A stretch of DNA of 64,000 nt from Acidibrevibacterium fodinaquatile (GCF_003352165.1 NZ_CP029176.1:1612001-1676000); one strand, 5' to 3'. Counted from the first letter of the stretch, positions 39,536-49,308 are shown. Notes: generated from the sequence alone by a model not told the origin. Program-made: numbers and translations.

Positions 39536-39636
39536 GCCCGGCAGTTTCGCCGATCGCGGCGTTGCGCGCCACTGCCGCGTGTGGTTCTCTCCGCCCGCGC
39601 ATGCGGTGTCTTCAGCGACAATGAGCGGAGAGAGTG

Positions 39637-40698
39637 ATGGCCAGCCTGACCTATCGCGCCGCCGGGGTGGATATCGCCGCCGGCGAGGCGCTGGTGGATG
39701 CGATCAAACCGGCGGCGGCGGCGACCAGGCGCGCCGGCGTGCTTGGCGGCCTCGGCGGTTTTGGCGCGCTGTTTGACCTCAAGGCGGCGGGCTTTCACGA
39801 CCCTATTCTGGTTTCCAGCACCGATGGCGTCGGCACCAAGCTCACGCTCGCGATCGAGACCGGGCGACAGGATGGGATCGGCATCGACCTCGTTGCGATG
39901 TGCGTCAATGATCTCGTCGTCCAGGGCGCCGAGCCGCTGTTTTTTCTCGATTATTTCGCAACCGGCCGGCTCGAGACGAAGGCCGCCGCGCGCCTCATCG
40001 CCGGCATCGCGCGCGGCTGCGCGGAGAGCGGCTGCGCCCTCGTCGGCGGCGAGACGGCGGAGATGCCGGGGCTTTACGCGCCGGGCGATTATGATCTCGC
40101 CGGCTTTGCGGTCGGCGCCGCCGAGCGCGGCCATTTGCTCCCGGCCGGTGTTGCGGTGGGGGATACGGTGATCGGCCTTGCGGCGAGCGGTGTTCATGCC
40201 AACGGCTTCTCTCTCGTGCGGCGGATCATTGCGGAAAGCGGCACCCGGCTCGAGGCGCCGCCGCCTTTTGCTGCCGAGGCGGCAACGTTCGGCGAGGCGT
40301 TGCTCACCCCGACCCGGCTTTACGTCAAACCGGTTCTGGCGCTGCATCGCGCCGGCCTCCTCAAGGCGGCGGCGCATATCACCGGCGGCGGCTTGCCCGG
40401 CAATCTGCCGCGGGTTCTCCCGGCCGGCACGGTTGCCGCGCTCGATGCCGGGGCGTGGTCGGTGCCGGCGGTATTCCGCTGGCTCCAAGCTGCGGGCTCG
40501 GTATCGACCGAGGAAATGCTGCGCGTGTTCAATTGCGGTATCGGCATGGCGCTCGTCGTCGCCGATGCCGCGGCGGCGCTCGAGCGGCTCGAAACCCTCG
40601 GCGAGGCCGCGCGCGTGATCGGCCGGATCGAAGCAGCGTCAGAGGCGACGGCGCCGGCCGCGCTCGCGATCGACCCGCCGCCCGACTGGCTCGCATGA
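39637..40698 (+). CDS. purM: Phosphoribosylformylglycinamidine cyclo-ligase (AIR synthetase)
   Basis: A 353-residue enzyme for the fifth step of purine synthesis. It shows [59 protein letters not shown] and [22 protein letters not shown] precedes ATG 39637; a GTG one codon upstream is also in frame. The stop overlaps the purN start as ATGA. No purine riboswitch is visible in the 101-base divergent gap. Confidence 0.96.
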   Translation: MASLTYRAAGVDIAAGEALVDAIKPAAAATRRAGVLGGLGGFGALFDLKAAGFHDPILVSSTDGVGTKLTLAIETGRQDGIGIDLVAMCVNDLVVQGAEPLFFLDYFATGRLETKAAARLIAGIARGCAESGCALVGGETAEMPGLYAPGDYDLAGFAVGAAERGHLLPAGVAVGDTVIGLAASGVHANGFSLVRRIIAESGTRLEAPPPFAAEAATFGEALLTPTRLYVKPVLALHRAGLLKAAAHITGGGLPGNLPRVLPAGTVAALDAGAWSVPAVFRWLQAAGSVSTEEMLRVFNCGIGMALVVADAAAALERLETLGEAARVIGRIEAASEATAPAALAIDPPPDWLA

Positions 40699-41345
40699 GC
40701 GCGGCCAGGCGGCACCGGGTCGGGGTGCTGATCAGCGGCCGCGGCTCCAACATGATGGCGCTGCTCACGGCGGCGCGGGCCGCGGATTACCCTGCCGAGA
40801 TCGCCGTCGTCCTTGCCAATCGCGAAGACGCCGCCGGCCTCGCGCTCGCCCGCGCCGAAGGGGTGCCGGCGTTTGCCGTGCCAACCGCGCCGTTTGGGCG
40901 CGACCGCGCGGCGCACGAAGCCGCGCTCGCCGCCGCACTCGATCGCCACGAGGTCGAACTGGTTTGTCTCGCCGGCTATCTCCGCTTGCTCACGCCGTGG
41001 TTCGTCGGCCGCTATCGGGGGCGAATGCTGAACATCCACCCGAGCCTTTTGCCTGCTTTTCCCGGGCTCGATACCCATGCGCGGGCGCTTGCCGCCGGCG
41101 TCAAACTGCATGGCTGCAGCGTCCATCTGGTCACCGAGGGGATGGATGAGGGGCCGATTTTGGCGCAAGGCGCGGTGCCGGTGCTGCCTGGTGACGATGA
41201 AGTGCGGCTCGCGGCGCGGGTGCTTGCCCTCGAACATCGGCTCTATCCGGCGGCACTCCGCGCCTTTCTTACCGCGGCGCCGCATCTGCCGGCGGCCGGC
41301 GCGGTGTTCTGCAACCCCTTGCCGACGCCGGGGCTCGCGCCTTAG
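40695..41345 (+). CDS. purN: Phosphoribosylglycinamide formyltransferase 1
   Basis: A 216-residue folate-dependent GAR transformylase. [16 protein letters not shown] at the N-terminus, the catalytic [16 protein letters not shown] and [17 protein letters not shown] (catalytic Asn, His and Asp). It is translationally coupled to purM by a 4-nt overlap. A longer in-frame extension lies inside purM and is not used. Confidence 0.95.
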   Translation: MSAARRHRVGVLISGRGSNMMALLTAARAADYPAEIAVVLANREDAAGLALARAEGVPAFAVPTAPFGRDRAAHEAALAAALDRHEVELVCLAGYLRLLTPWFVGRYRGRMLNIHPSLLPAFPGLDTHARALAAGVKLHGCSVHLVTEGMDEGPILAQGAVPVLPGDDEVRLAARVLALEHRLYPAALRAFLTAAPHLPAAGAVFCNPLPTPGLAP

Positions 41346-41381
41346 AAAGAGCGCCAAACCACGTGATAATGAGGCACTGCC

Positions 41382-41534
41382 ATGGCCACTTCCTCCTCCT
41401 CGGCGCCGGCCGTCAGCGAAAGCGATTTTCTCGCCGACCGGCAGCGTTTTTGGACCGGCTTCACCCATTTCACCGTCATTGCCGCGAGCGGGGTTGCGCT
41501 TTTGCTCATCCTGATGGCGATTTTCCTGCTCTGA
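41382..41534 (+). CDS. Aa3-type cytochrome c oxidase subunit IV-like peptide
   Basis: A 50-residue single-span membrane peptide, MATSSSSAPAVSESDFLADR then FWTGFTHFTVIAASGV and a hydrophobic tail ending LLLILMAIFLL. The pattern (charged N-tail, Trp/Phe-rich junction, one transmembrane helix ending in AIFL) is that of the bacterial COX4_pro_2 family. That subunit is associated with aa3-type oxidases. No other oxidase gene is nearby, which is common for this subunit. The function rests on family resemblance of a very short protein. Confidence 0.7.
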   Translation: MATSSSSAPAVSESDFLADRQRFWTGFTHFTVIAASGVALLLILMAIFLL

Positions 41535-41573
41535 TCGCCACGCGTCTTACGCTCTGATCACCACGCGTATTAC
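41528..41573. repeat. Two tandem 23-bp repeats spanning two stop codons
   Basis: The unit begins GCTCTGATC and recurs at 41528-41550 and 41551-41573 with two mismatches. It includes the stop of the CoxIV peptide gene in copy 1 and the reverse-strand stop of the convergent oxidoreductase at the end of copy 2. Confidence 0.85.
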
Positions 41574-42574
41574 GCGATGAAGGCCTCGGCGAGCAGGGTG
41601 TAGGAAAGCCGCCGCGCGGCGGGCTCGGCGATGGTCGAGAGGATGACGATCTCGTCCACCGCGTGGCTTTCGGCGAGCGCGCGGATGCGCAACGCCGTAT
41701 CGTCCCGTGTGCCGTAGATCGCGCGCGCCTTGATCGCGGCGATATGGGCGCGTTCGGCGTCGCTATAGGGATAGGCGAGGGCTTCTTCGGGGGTTGGCAG
41801 CGGCGCGAAGACCCCACGATCGCGCCCGAGCCGCCAGAGCGCGCGCGAGGCGAAGCCGTATTCGGCGGCCTCTGCGGTCTCGGCCGCGAACGCCCAAATA
41901 CCGAGGGCCGGATGCGGCGCCGGATGGCGGGCACTCGGGCGATACAAGTCCCGGTAGATCGCCAGCGCCTCCGCGGTGCCGCGGCCATCGGTGATGAAAT
42001 GGGCAAAGCAGAAGGGAAGGCCGAAATACGCCGCGACCTCGGCGCCGTAATTCGAGCTCCCGAGCACCCAGACCTCCGGCGCGCCGGGGCCGGCGGGCTG
42101 CGCCGCAACGCTCCGGAAAGGATGATTTTCGATCAGCGGCTCGCCCCTGACCCAGGCGAGAAGATCACGGACCTGGGCCGGGAAATGCTCGGCCGCGGTC
42201 TCGGCGAGCGGATTGAGGGCAAAAGCGGTGCGCCCGTCCGAGCCCGGCGCGCGCCCGACCCCGAGATCGATCCGCCCGGGCGCGATCGCTTCGAGCACGC
42301 GGAACTGCTCGGCGACCTTGAGCGCCGAATAATGCGGCAGCATCACCCCGGCGCTGCCGACGCGAATGCGCGCGGTGGTCGCGGCGATGGCGGCGATCAG
42401 GATTTCCGGCGCGGTGCCGGCCTGGCTCTGGGAATTGTGGTGCTCGGCTAGCCAATAGCGGGCGTAGCCGAGCGCTTCGCAATGCCGCGCGAGCGCCAGG
42501 GTTTCGGCGATCGCGGCAGCGGGCGCGCGCCCGGAAACCACCGTCGATTGGTCGAGCACGGATAATTTTATCAT
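41570..42574 (-). CDS. Luciferase-like (LLM) flavin-dependent oxidoreductase
   Basis: A 334-residue TIM-barrel protein beginning MIKLSVLDQSTVV. It has the family signatures YARYWLAEHHN, IRVGSAGVMLPHYSALKVAEQF and RIDLGVGRAPGSDGRTA. This matches the MsnO8-type branch of FMN-dependent monooxygenases encoded in many bacteria. The substrate is unknown. The 42574 start is preferred over a longer frame because family homology begins there. Confidence 0.87.
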   Translation of the reverse strand: MIKLSVLDQSTVVSGRAPAAAIAETLALARHCEALGYARYWLAEHHNSQSQAGTAPEILIAAIAATTARIRVGSAGVMLPHYSALKVAEQFRVLEAIAPGRIDLGVGRAPGSDGRTAFALNPLAETAAEHFPAQVRDLLAWVRGEPLIENHPFRSVAAQPAGPGAPEVWVLGSSNYGAEVAAYFGLPFCFAHFITDGRGTAEALAIYRDLYRPSARHPAPHPALGIWAFAAETAEAAEYGFASRALWRLGRDRGVFAPLPTPEEALAYPYSDAERAHIAAIKARAIYGTRDDTALRIRALAESHAVDEIVILSTIAEPAARRLSYTLLAEAFIA

Positions 42575-42578
42575 AATA

Positions 42579-43838
42579 TCAATGACCTTTGAATAAATAC
42601 TGGAGCACGAGATGAAGCGCGCCGCCGGCCAGGAAGCCGACGAGAGTGCCATTGATACGAATATATTGCAGATCCTTGCCGATGCGGAGTTCGAGCCGCG
42701 CCGTCAGCGTCGCGCTATCCCAGCCGCCGACGACGGCGGCGATGAAGCGGGCAAGCTCGATGCGCGCCGATGGCAGGAGGGCCGCGACCGTGCGCTCGGC
42801 GGCGCGGTTGACGGCGGCGCGGCTTTTCGGATCGGCGGCGAGCTGAGCGCCGAGGGAGGCGAGCTGCTCGGCGAGGAAGCTCGCGGTGCGGCCTTGCGGG
42901 TTGGCGGCGTCGGCTTCGAGCGCGAGGCGAAGCCGCGCCCAAATGTCCCAGAGCCAGGCCCGCACCGTCGCATGGGTGAGGACGCGGCGGAACACGGCGG
43001 CGATTTCGCCGGCGCGCGCCGGATCCTCCTCGAGGCGCTCGATTTCGCGGCGGATCCATTCATCGAAGGCGAGGCGGAGTTCCGAGCCATCCGGCCCCAT
43101 TTTGTCGAGTTCGGCATTCATCGCCGAGAGCACCCGGCGCGCGATCGAAGCGCCGAGCGCCCAGCCGATCAGCCGCCCGCCCTGTTCGCGCACCCGCTCC
43201 TCGATCGCTTGGCGAAGCTGTTCCTCCTTGGCGTTGATCGTCTCCTTGAACTGTGTGAGCACGAAGCCGAACACTTCCTGATGCCGTCCCCCCTCGACCA
43301 GGGCGCGCAGCACGCGGGCGAGCAGCCCCGGCCCGCTGCCGGCAAGGAGACGCGGCGCGAGGCGGGCGAGAAGACGGCGCGCCCGGCCATCCTCGACGGT
43401 CGCGAGCAGACGCGGCAGCATCGCGGCAAGCCCCTGCGCGGCTGGCCGTGCGGCGTCGGGATCGGCGAGGAAGCGGGCGAGAATGCCAGGAACATCGAGG
43501 CGGTGAAGGGTGCGGGCAACCTCTGCCTCGGTGAACACGTGATTGGCGACGAAATTGCCGAGCGCCTGGCCGAGCCGTGCTTTCTCGTTGGGTAAAATTG
43601 CCGTGTGCGGGATCGGAAGGCCGAGCGGGCGGCGAAACAGCGCCGTCACCGCGAACCAATCCGCGAGCCCGCCGACCAGCCCGGCGCTCGCCGCCGCCGT
43701 CAGCAGCCGGCTCGCCGGCGTGTCCGCGAGCATGCGGCTGGCGAGCACGAGGGCCGCCATGAACGCGAGAAGGAGGCTGGCGGCGGCGCGGTGGCGCGAA
43801 AGCACCCGCCGGGCCTTGGCATCGGGATCCGGGGTCAT
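42579..43838 (-). CDS. DUF445 membrane protein
   Basis: A 419-residue protein. An N-terminal membrane anchor (ASLLLAFMAALVLASRML) is followed by GLVGGLADWFAVTALFRRPL and PHTAILPNEKARLGQALGNFV, both DUF445 hallmarks, then a long charged helical region. It ends with a second hydrophobic anchor, GFLAGGALHLVLQYLF. AAGGGGTGAG precedes the ATG at 43838. The function of the family (YjiN-like) is not known. It is encoded 4 nt upstream of the LLM gene, probably in one transcript. Confidence 0.85.
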   Translation of the reverse strand: MTPDPDAKARRVLSRHRAAASLLLAFMAALVLASRMLADTPASRLLTAAASAGLVGGLADWFAVTALFRRPLGLPIPHTAILPNEKARLGQALGNFVANHVFTEAEVARTLHRLDVPGILARFLADPDAARPAAQGLAAMLPRLLATVEDGRARRLLARLAPRLLAGSGPGLLARVLRALVEGGRHQEVFGFVLTQFKETINAKEEQLRQAIEERVREQGGRLIGWALGASIARRVLSAMNAELDKMGPDGSELRLAFDEWIRREIERLEEDPARAGEIAAVFRRVLTHATVRAWLWDIWARLRLALEADAANPQGRTASFLAEQLASLGAQLAADPKSRAAVNRAAERTVAALLPSARIELARFIAAVVGGWDSATLTARLELRIGKDLQYIRINGTLVGFLAGGALHLVLQYLFKGH

Positions 43839-44107
43839 GAAGGGCTCACCCCTTAGCACGGGCGCGCCGGCTTGGCACGCGCCGCCGGCGGCGCGCCTTG
43901 GGTAGCGAATTCTTCACCAATCCCCGCGATAGTAGCGAGACAAACCCGCTGGGTAAGTTCCTGCAAGGCACGTCACATGCTGTTGTCTGCCCTGTCTTTC
44001 GAGTCGGACCTTTGAAAAAGCCGCGCGCTTTGCCTTCGTCGGCGCGGCGGGTGGCGCCGGTCGCCGGTCGTGTCACGAAAGCGGCGTCACGGCGCGAGGG
44101 CGATGAC

Positions 44108-45790
44108 ATGGCGCTCCGCGCCGCGCTTCTCCGCATCGCCGAAGGGGTCATCCTGCTCGATCGCGATTTGCATGTGATCCTTTGCAACGCAGCGGCGCGG
44201 CGGCGGCTCGGCTGGATCGGCGCGCCACCGCGGCACGGCCTCGCGCTCGCGACCGTGCTGGAGCACGCTGGCGCGCTCGATGCCGCCGAGCGCATGACGA
44301 TCCGCGACCATTGTGCCGCCATGCTCGCCGGAGACGCAGCGCCGGCGAACGGGCATGACAGCGCCGCGGCGGAGAAGGAACTCGTTTTCGGCGATTTTGC
44401 GATGCGGCTTTCGCGTCTCGACGGGCAGGGGATCATCCTTTCGATCCCGACGCGGGGCGATGATGGGGAGGCGGCGCTCCGCGATCCGCTCACTGGGCTC
44501 GGCAATCGCCGCGCGTTCCAAGCGGCGCTGGCGGCGGTGCTGGCGCGGGCCGAGGCCGAAGCCGCGCTGCTTCTCCTCGATCTCGATCGCTTCAAACATG
44601 TCAATGACTCGCTCGGCCATCCGATCGGCGATGCGCTGCTCCGCCTGGTCGCGCAGCGGCTCCGCGGCAGTCTGCGCAGCGGCGATACGCTGGTTCGCCT
44701 CGGCGGCGATGAATTCGCCATTTTGCTGCCGCGCGCCGAGGGCGCCGAGAAGCTGGCGGAGCGGCTGGTCGATCTCCTGAGCCGCCCCTACTTGGTCGAT
44801 GGCCATCTCGCCAATATCGGGGTCAGCATCGGGATTGCGCGCGCGCCGGCGGACGCCAGCGAAGGCGGGATGCTGCTGCGCCGCGCCGATCTCGCGCTCT
44901 ACGCCGCCAAGGCGGCCGGGCGGCGGCAATTCGCCATGTTCCGGCCGGAGATGGATGCCCGCGCGCAGGCCCGGCAGGCGCTCGAGACCGATCTTCGCCG
45001 CGCCGTCGCCCTTGGTCAGTTCCATTTGCACTACCAGCCGCTGCTCGAGGTTGCCTCGGGCGCGGTGGTCGGGTTCGAGGCTCTGCTGCGTTGGCAGCAT
45101 CCGGAGCGGGGGATGGTCTCGCCGGCGGAATTCATCCCGCTGGCCGAGGAGGTCGGCCTCATCGTGCCGATCGGGGAATGGGTGCTGCGCCAGGCGTGCC
45201 GCACCGCCGCGAGCTGGCCGGAGGCGGTTTTGGTCGCGGTCAATGTCTCGCCGGTGCAATTCGCCGATGGCGCGCGGCTGCTCCGCGCCGTCGATGAGGC
45301 GCTGGCGAGCGCCGGCCTGCCGGGCGCGCGGCTCGAAATCGAAATCACCGAGAGTGTTCTGCTCCGCGATGCCGCCGAGACGCTCGCCATTCTGCATGAG
45401 CTGCGCGGCCGTGGCGTGCGCATCGCCATGGACGATTTCGGCACCGGCTACTCCTCGCTCAGCCAGCTGCGGAGCTTTCCCTTCGACAAAATCAAGATCG
45501 ACCGCTCTTTCGTCAGCGAAATCGAGACTCAAAACGGCGGCAAAGCGGTGGTGCGCGCGATCGCGGCACTCGGCGCCAGCCTCGGCATGACCGTTACCGT
45601 CGAAGGGGTCGAAACCGAGGCGCAGGCGCATTTCGTCGCCGCCAGCGGCGGCCATCAGATGCAGGGCTATCTGATCAGCCGTCCGGTGCCGGCGGAGGCC
45701 GTCGGGGCGTTGCTCGCCGGCCGACGGGCGTTTCCCGGCGCCGGCCGCGCCCGAACCATTTCGCCCGAGAGAGCCCGAGACGGAGCCTAA
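44108..45790 (+). CDS. PAS-GGDEF-EAL cyclic-di-GMP enzyme
   Basis: A 560-residue soluble protein. A PAS-like domain (about 1-115) precedes a GGDEF domain with intact GGDEF at 199-203 and an intact RSGD product-inhibition site at 190-193. An EAL domain (about 300-550) follows, with EAL at 324-326 and a complete DDFGTGYSSL loop. Both diguanylate cyclase and phosphodiesterase activities are therefore possible. The start at 44108 follows a GAGGG-containing Shine-Dalgarno. A BLUF photoreceptor gene begins 4 nt after its stop, so the pair probably forms a light-linked c-di-GMP module. Confidence 0.88.
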   Translation: MALRAALLRIAEGVILLDRDLHVILCNAAARRRLGWIGAPPRHGLALATVLEHAGALDAAERMTIRDHCAAMLAGDAAPANGHDSAAAEKELVFGDFAMRLSRLDGQGIILSIPTRGDDGEAALRDPLTGLGNRRAFQAALAAVLARAEAEAALLLLDLDRFKHVNDSLGHPIGDALLRLVAQRLRGSLRSGDTLVRLGGDEFAILLPRAEGAEKLAERLVDLLSRPYLVDGHLANIGVSIGIARAPADASEGGMLLRRADLALYAAKAAGRRQFAMFRPEMDARAQARQALETDLRRAVALGQFHLHYQPLLEVASGAVVGFEALLRWQHPERGMVSPAEFIPLAEEVGLIVPIGEWVLRQACRTAASWPEAVLVAVNVSPVQFADGARLLRAVDEALASAGLPGARLEIEITESVLLRDAAETLAILHELRGRGVRIAMDDFGTGYSSLSQLRSFPFDKIKIDRSFVSEIETQNGGKAVVRAIAALGASLGMTVTVEGVETEAQAHFVAASGGHQMQGYLISRPVPAEAVGALLAGRRAFPGAGRARTISPERARDGA

Positions 45791-45794
45791 CGTG

Positions 45795-46244
45795 ATGACG
45801 AAACAGGAACTCTATCGCGTCGTCTATTGCAGCCGGATGCGGATTTCCGGCCCGCCTGCCAGCATCGCGCGGGAATTGCGCGATATTCTCGCGACCTCGC
45901 GGCGCAACAACGCCCGCGCCGATCTCAGCGGCGCGCTCTTGTTCGCCAATAATTGCTTTGCCCAGACGCTCGAAGGCCCACGCGTCGCGCTCGAGCAATG
46001 TTTCGAGCGGATTCAGAACGACCAACGTCATTCCGATGTCACCGTGCTCGAATTTGGCCTCGCTGCGGCGCGTGAATTCCCGAAATGGTCGATGGGCTTC
46101 GCCGGTGAGCCCGGGGCGCATGATCCCTTGGCCTTTGTCGTCTTTGAAGGCGCGTTCGCCAACGAGCGGCCGGAATCGAGTTCGGCGGTGCTCGGCCTGC
46201 TGCATGGCCTCGTGCGCCGCGAGGAGGCCTGGGCACTCGCCTGA
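45795..46244 (+). CDS. BLUF-domain blue-light photoreceptor
   Basis: A 149-residue single-domain protein with the FAD-binding BLUF fold (about 5-100). It has Tyr11 in YRVVYCSR, Asn39 in SRRNNARADLSG, Gln57 in FAQTLEG and Trp98/Met100 in FPKWSMGF. These are the residues of the BLUF hydrogen-bond switch. There is no output domain, so it must signal through a partner. The adjacent PAS-GGDEF-EAL gene is the obvious candidate, as in two-gene versions of BLUF-EAL proteins. A GTG start one codon upstream is also possible. Confidence 0.88.
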   Translation: MTKQELYRVVYCSRMRISGPPASIARELRDILATSRRNNARADLSGALLFANNCFAQTLEGPRVALEQCFERIQNDQRHSDVTVLEFGLAAAREFPKWSMGFAGEPGAHDPLAFVVFEGAFANERPESSSAVLGLLHGLVRREEAWALA

Positions 46245-46298
46245 GGTCAGGGCAGGAAAGCATTGCGGGATGTCGTTCGCACATGCACAATCCTCCGC

Positions 46299-49103
46299 AT
46301 GGACGAGCTTCCATCCCGCCCCGAGCGAGCGGACGCTGATGATCTGGCCGATGAGCTGGCGGCGACGCTGGCCGAAATCCGCGCCCGCGCGGCGGATGAG
46401 CCGTTCGGCAACCCGATTCTCGCGCTGGCGCTCGCAATCAGCCGGCGCATCGATCAGGGCAAGCTCGATCTCGCCGCGATCGCCGCCCTGGTGCGCGCGC
46501 TTCGCGATGCCGCCTTCGCCGATCGCGCACGGCGCCTTGCCGCCTATGTCGGCGGCACCGAGGCCGAGGCCGCCGCCGCGTTCGTGCGCCTCGCCGCGCG
46601 GCTGATTCGCCCCGATCCGGCCGACAGCCCGCTCCCTTTCGCGCAGTTTCAGGCCGCGATCACCCGCCCGCGCTTTGCCGCCGTTTTCACCGCGCACCCC
46701 ACTTTCGTGCTTCCGCCGGCGGTCGCGAAAGCGCTCGCGGAGCGGGCCTGCGGCCGGAGCACTGCGGATTTCGAGAGCCATCGCGCGAGTGCGCCGCCGA
46801 CGCTGGCCGAGGAATTCGATCAGGCAGTGGCGGCGATCGGTCATGCCCGCGACGCGTTGGATGCGCTCAATGCGGCGTTGCTCGAAGCCGCCCGGGCGAC
46901 CTGGCCGGATCGCTGGGCGGCGCTGATCCCGGCGCCGATCGTGGTCGCAAGCTGGGTCGGCTACGACACCGACGGCCGCACCGATATCCAGTGGTGGGAC
47001 ACATTCCGCTTGCGTCTCGCGATGAAGCGGTTGCAGCTTGCCCGCCTCGCCGGCCAGCTCGCCCCGCTCGATGTGCCGGCGCTCGCCGCCCGCGTCATCG
47101 AGGCGGAAGCGACGGTCGCGGCGCAGATCGCGCTCTGCCCCAATGCCGCCGATCCTGATCAGGTGAGCCGCTTCGCGCATGCGCTGGTCGATGGGCGCAC
47201 GACCGCGCTGACGACACCGGCGCCACTCCTTGACGCTTTTGCCCAGGCGATCGCCGCCGCCCCATCCGAGCAGGCCCTCGCCCTGGCGGTTGCGCGCGCC
47301 GGGCTGGTGTCGCACGGCCTTGCGCTCGCTCACACCCATCTTCGCCTGAACGCAGCCCAGATCCATAATGTTGCACGCCTGCGCCTTGGCCTTGCCGATC
47401 CGCCCAATGATCCTTCGCGCCGGCGGGTTCTGCTCGCTGCGATCAATGGTGCGCTCGATCAGGTCGTCGCCGAACGGGTCGATTTCGGCGGCCTACTTGC
47501 CGAGCGCGCTTCGGCGGCGCGGCTGATGATGGTGGCGGCGCAGATCATCAAGCATATCGACGGCGCGGTGCCGATCCGTTTCCTGATCGCCGAAACCGAG
47601 AGCGGCTATACGCTGCTCGCAGCACTTTGGCTCGCGCGCTTGCATGGCGTTGCCGAACGGATCGAGATCTGCCCGCTGTTTGAGACCGCGGAAGCGCTGG
47701 AGCGTGGTGTCAGGGTGCTCGAGGAGGCGCTGCGCAGCCCGCATTGGCGCGCCTATCTCGGGGCGATGGGGCGGATTTGCCTGCAATTCGGCTATTCCGA
47801 TTCGGGGCGCTTCGTCGGCCAGCTCGCGGCGAGTTATCTGATCGAGCGGCTGCGCCTCAAAATCGCCGAAACCCTGGCTCGGCATGGGCTTGCCGATCTC
47901 GAGGTCGTGCTGTTTGACACTCATGGTGAGAGTATCGGCCGCGGCGCCCATCCCGGCTCGCTCGCCGAGCGGTTCGACTATCTCTCGCCGCCGGCAAGCC
48001 GCCAGGCGCTCGCCGCCGCCGGGTTCCGCTTGCGCCAGGAGACTTCGTTTCAAGGCGGCGATGGCTATCTTTTGTTCGCAACCCCGGAACTCGCCCGCGC
48101 AAGCATTGCCCGGATCGCCGAGCACACGCTCGCCCCGGTTCCGGAGACGGATGATCCTGTCTACGCCGAGGCTGATTTCACCGCCGATTTTTTCGCGACC
48201 ATTCGCGCCGCGATGGCGGAACTGCTCGAGGATCCGGGCTATGCGACGCTGCTCGGCATGTTCGGCCCGGCGCTGATCGAGCCGAGCGGTTCGCGCCCGG
48301 CGGCGCGGGCGGAAGATGGGCTCGCGGGGCCGGCGCGCATTCGCCATCCGCGCGAGCTGCGCGCCATTCCGAATAACGCGATCCTTCAGCAAGTCGGCTG
48401 GTGCGCCAATACGCTCCACGGTCTCGGGGCGGCGCTGGCGCGGCATCCCGAGACGGCGGAGGATCTGCGCGCCGCGAGCCCGCGGTTTCGCCGCGCCCTC
48501 GATCTCGCGCGCCACGCGCTTGCCCATTCCGATATCGATGTGCTGCGCGCGGTCGCGGCGCTCTTCGATTCTGGCGCTTGGCTCGATCGCGCCGCGCGCG
48601 CGCGATCTCCGGCTGGGCGGCGGGCGACATTGCTCAGCGTTGCGCGCGCTGTCGAGCGGCTTGGCCAGACCGCGCCGGTGCAGCGGCTGTTCCGCCGCCT
48701 CCAAGCCGATCATCTGGCGCTGCTCGGGGTATGGCCGGAGGCGCCGCGCATGGCCGAGCGCGAGGTTCTGTTGCACGCGCTGCGGCTCGCGCTGATCAGC
48801 CGGCTGTGGCTGCTCGCGACCGAAATCCCGGATTTCGCACCCCGCGACGGGGTTACCCGCGCCGCGATCGAGGCGCGTATCCTACGGCTCGACATTCCGG
48901 CCTCGGTCGCGCTTTTGACGCAGATTTTTCCCCCGAGCGCCGATCCCGCCGATGAGCGCGATTTCGCCGAGCCCCATGATCGCCACACACCTGGCGGCTA
49001 TGCCCGCGAGCACGCCGAGATTTTCGCGCCGATGGCGACCCTGTTTGCGCTGATCCGCGAAATTGGGCTCGCGCTCGGCCATGAAATCGGCGCTTTCGGG
49101 TAA
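46299..49103 (+). CDS. Divergent phosphoenolpyruvate carboxylase homologue
   Basis: A 934-residue protein of PEPC length and fold. FTAHPTF (130-136) corresponds to the catalytic-His TAHPT motif, GYDTDGRTDI (221-230) to the GGDRDGNP loop, CPLFETAEALERG to the conserved PLFETI.DL, and GYSDSGRFVG (498-507) to GYSDSGKDAG. The catalytic loop FHGRGGxxGRGG is replaced by FDTHGESIGRG (539-549), so the key Arg is His and the motif Lys is Arg. It may be an inactive or repurposed PEPC; annotation as ordinary ppc would be unsafe. The start is uncertain: a TTG at 46263 has a better Shine-Dalgarno (AGGAAAG) than this ATG. Confidence 0.75.
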   Translation: MDELPSRPERADADDLADELAATLAEIRARAADEPFGNPILALALAISRRIDQGKLDLAAIAALVRALRDAAFADRARRLAAYVGGTEAEAAAAFVRLAARLIRPDPADSPLPFAQFQAAITRPRFAAVFTAHPTFVLPPAVAKALAERACGRSTADFESHRASAPPTLAEEFDQAVAAIGHARDALDALNAALLEAARATWPDRWAALIPAPIVVASWVGYDTDGRTDIQWWDTFRLRLAMKRLQLARLAGQLAPLDVPALAARVIEAEATVAAQIALCPNAADPDQVSRFAHALVDGRTTALTTPAPLLDAFAQAIAAAPSEQALALAVARAGLVSHGLALAHTHLRLNAAQIHNVARLRLGLADPPNDPSRRRVLLAAINGALDQVVAERVDFGGLLAERASAARLMMVAAQIIKHIDGAVPIRFLIAETESGYTLLAALWLARLHGVAERIEICPLFETAEALERGVRVLEEALRSPHWRAYLGAMGRICLQFGYSDSGRFVGQLAASYLIERLRLKIAETLARHGLADLEVVLFDTHGESIGRGAHPGSLAERFDYLSPPASRQALAAAGFRLRQETSFQGGDGYLLFATPELARASIARIAEHTLAPVPETDDPVYAEADFTADFFATIRAAMAELLEDPGYATLLGMFGPALIEPSGSRPAARAEDGLAGPARIRHPRELRAIPNNAILQQVGWCANTLHGLGAALARHPETAEDLRAASPRFRRALDLARHALAHSDIDVLRAVAALFDSGAWLDRAARARSPAGRRATLLSVARAVERLGQTAPVQRLFRRLQADHLALLGVWPEAPRMAEREVLLHALRLALISRLWLLATEIPDFAPRDGVTRAAIEARILRLDIPASVALLTQIFPPSADPADERDFAEPHDRHTPGGYAREHAEIFAPMATLFALIREIGLALGHEIGAFG

Positions 49104-49237
49104 GTAATACCGGTCAGCGAAATCGCTGACCGGTATGCGCGCAGGGTTGGTGTGGCGGCTGCGCGCAACATCAAAAAGATACCAGCCAACCGTCTTCAAG
49201 CGACGTGTCATTCTTTCGGCTGGCTGGTATAAAATCC

Positions 49238-49261
49238 TTCTTTTTCTGAAGAAAAAGAAGC
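49238..49261. terminator. T/A-rich hairpin after the PEPC-like gene
   Basis: CTTCTTTTTC, short loop, GAAAAAGAAG. It lies in the gap 49104-49419, which holds no gene. That gap contains this hairpin, the composite repeat at 49309-49373 and the orphaned end of gcvP at 49378-49419. Confidence 0.65.
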
Positions 49262-49308
49262 AAAAAGACTTTTATCCTGTTGTCTCGGAGCGGCAGCTTC
49301 CTCGCAGT

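Noticed and set aside
45675-47366. A 563-codon minus-strand frame across the BLUF and PEPC-like genes
   Set aside because: Antisense to two genes with clear family residues; no independent support.
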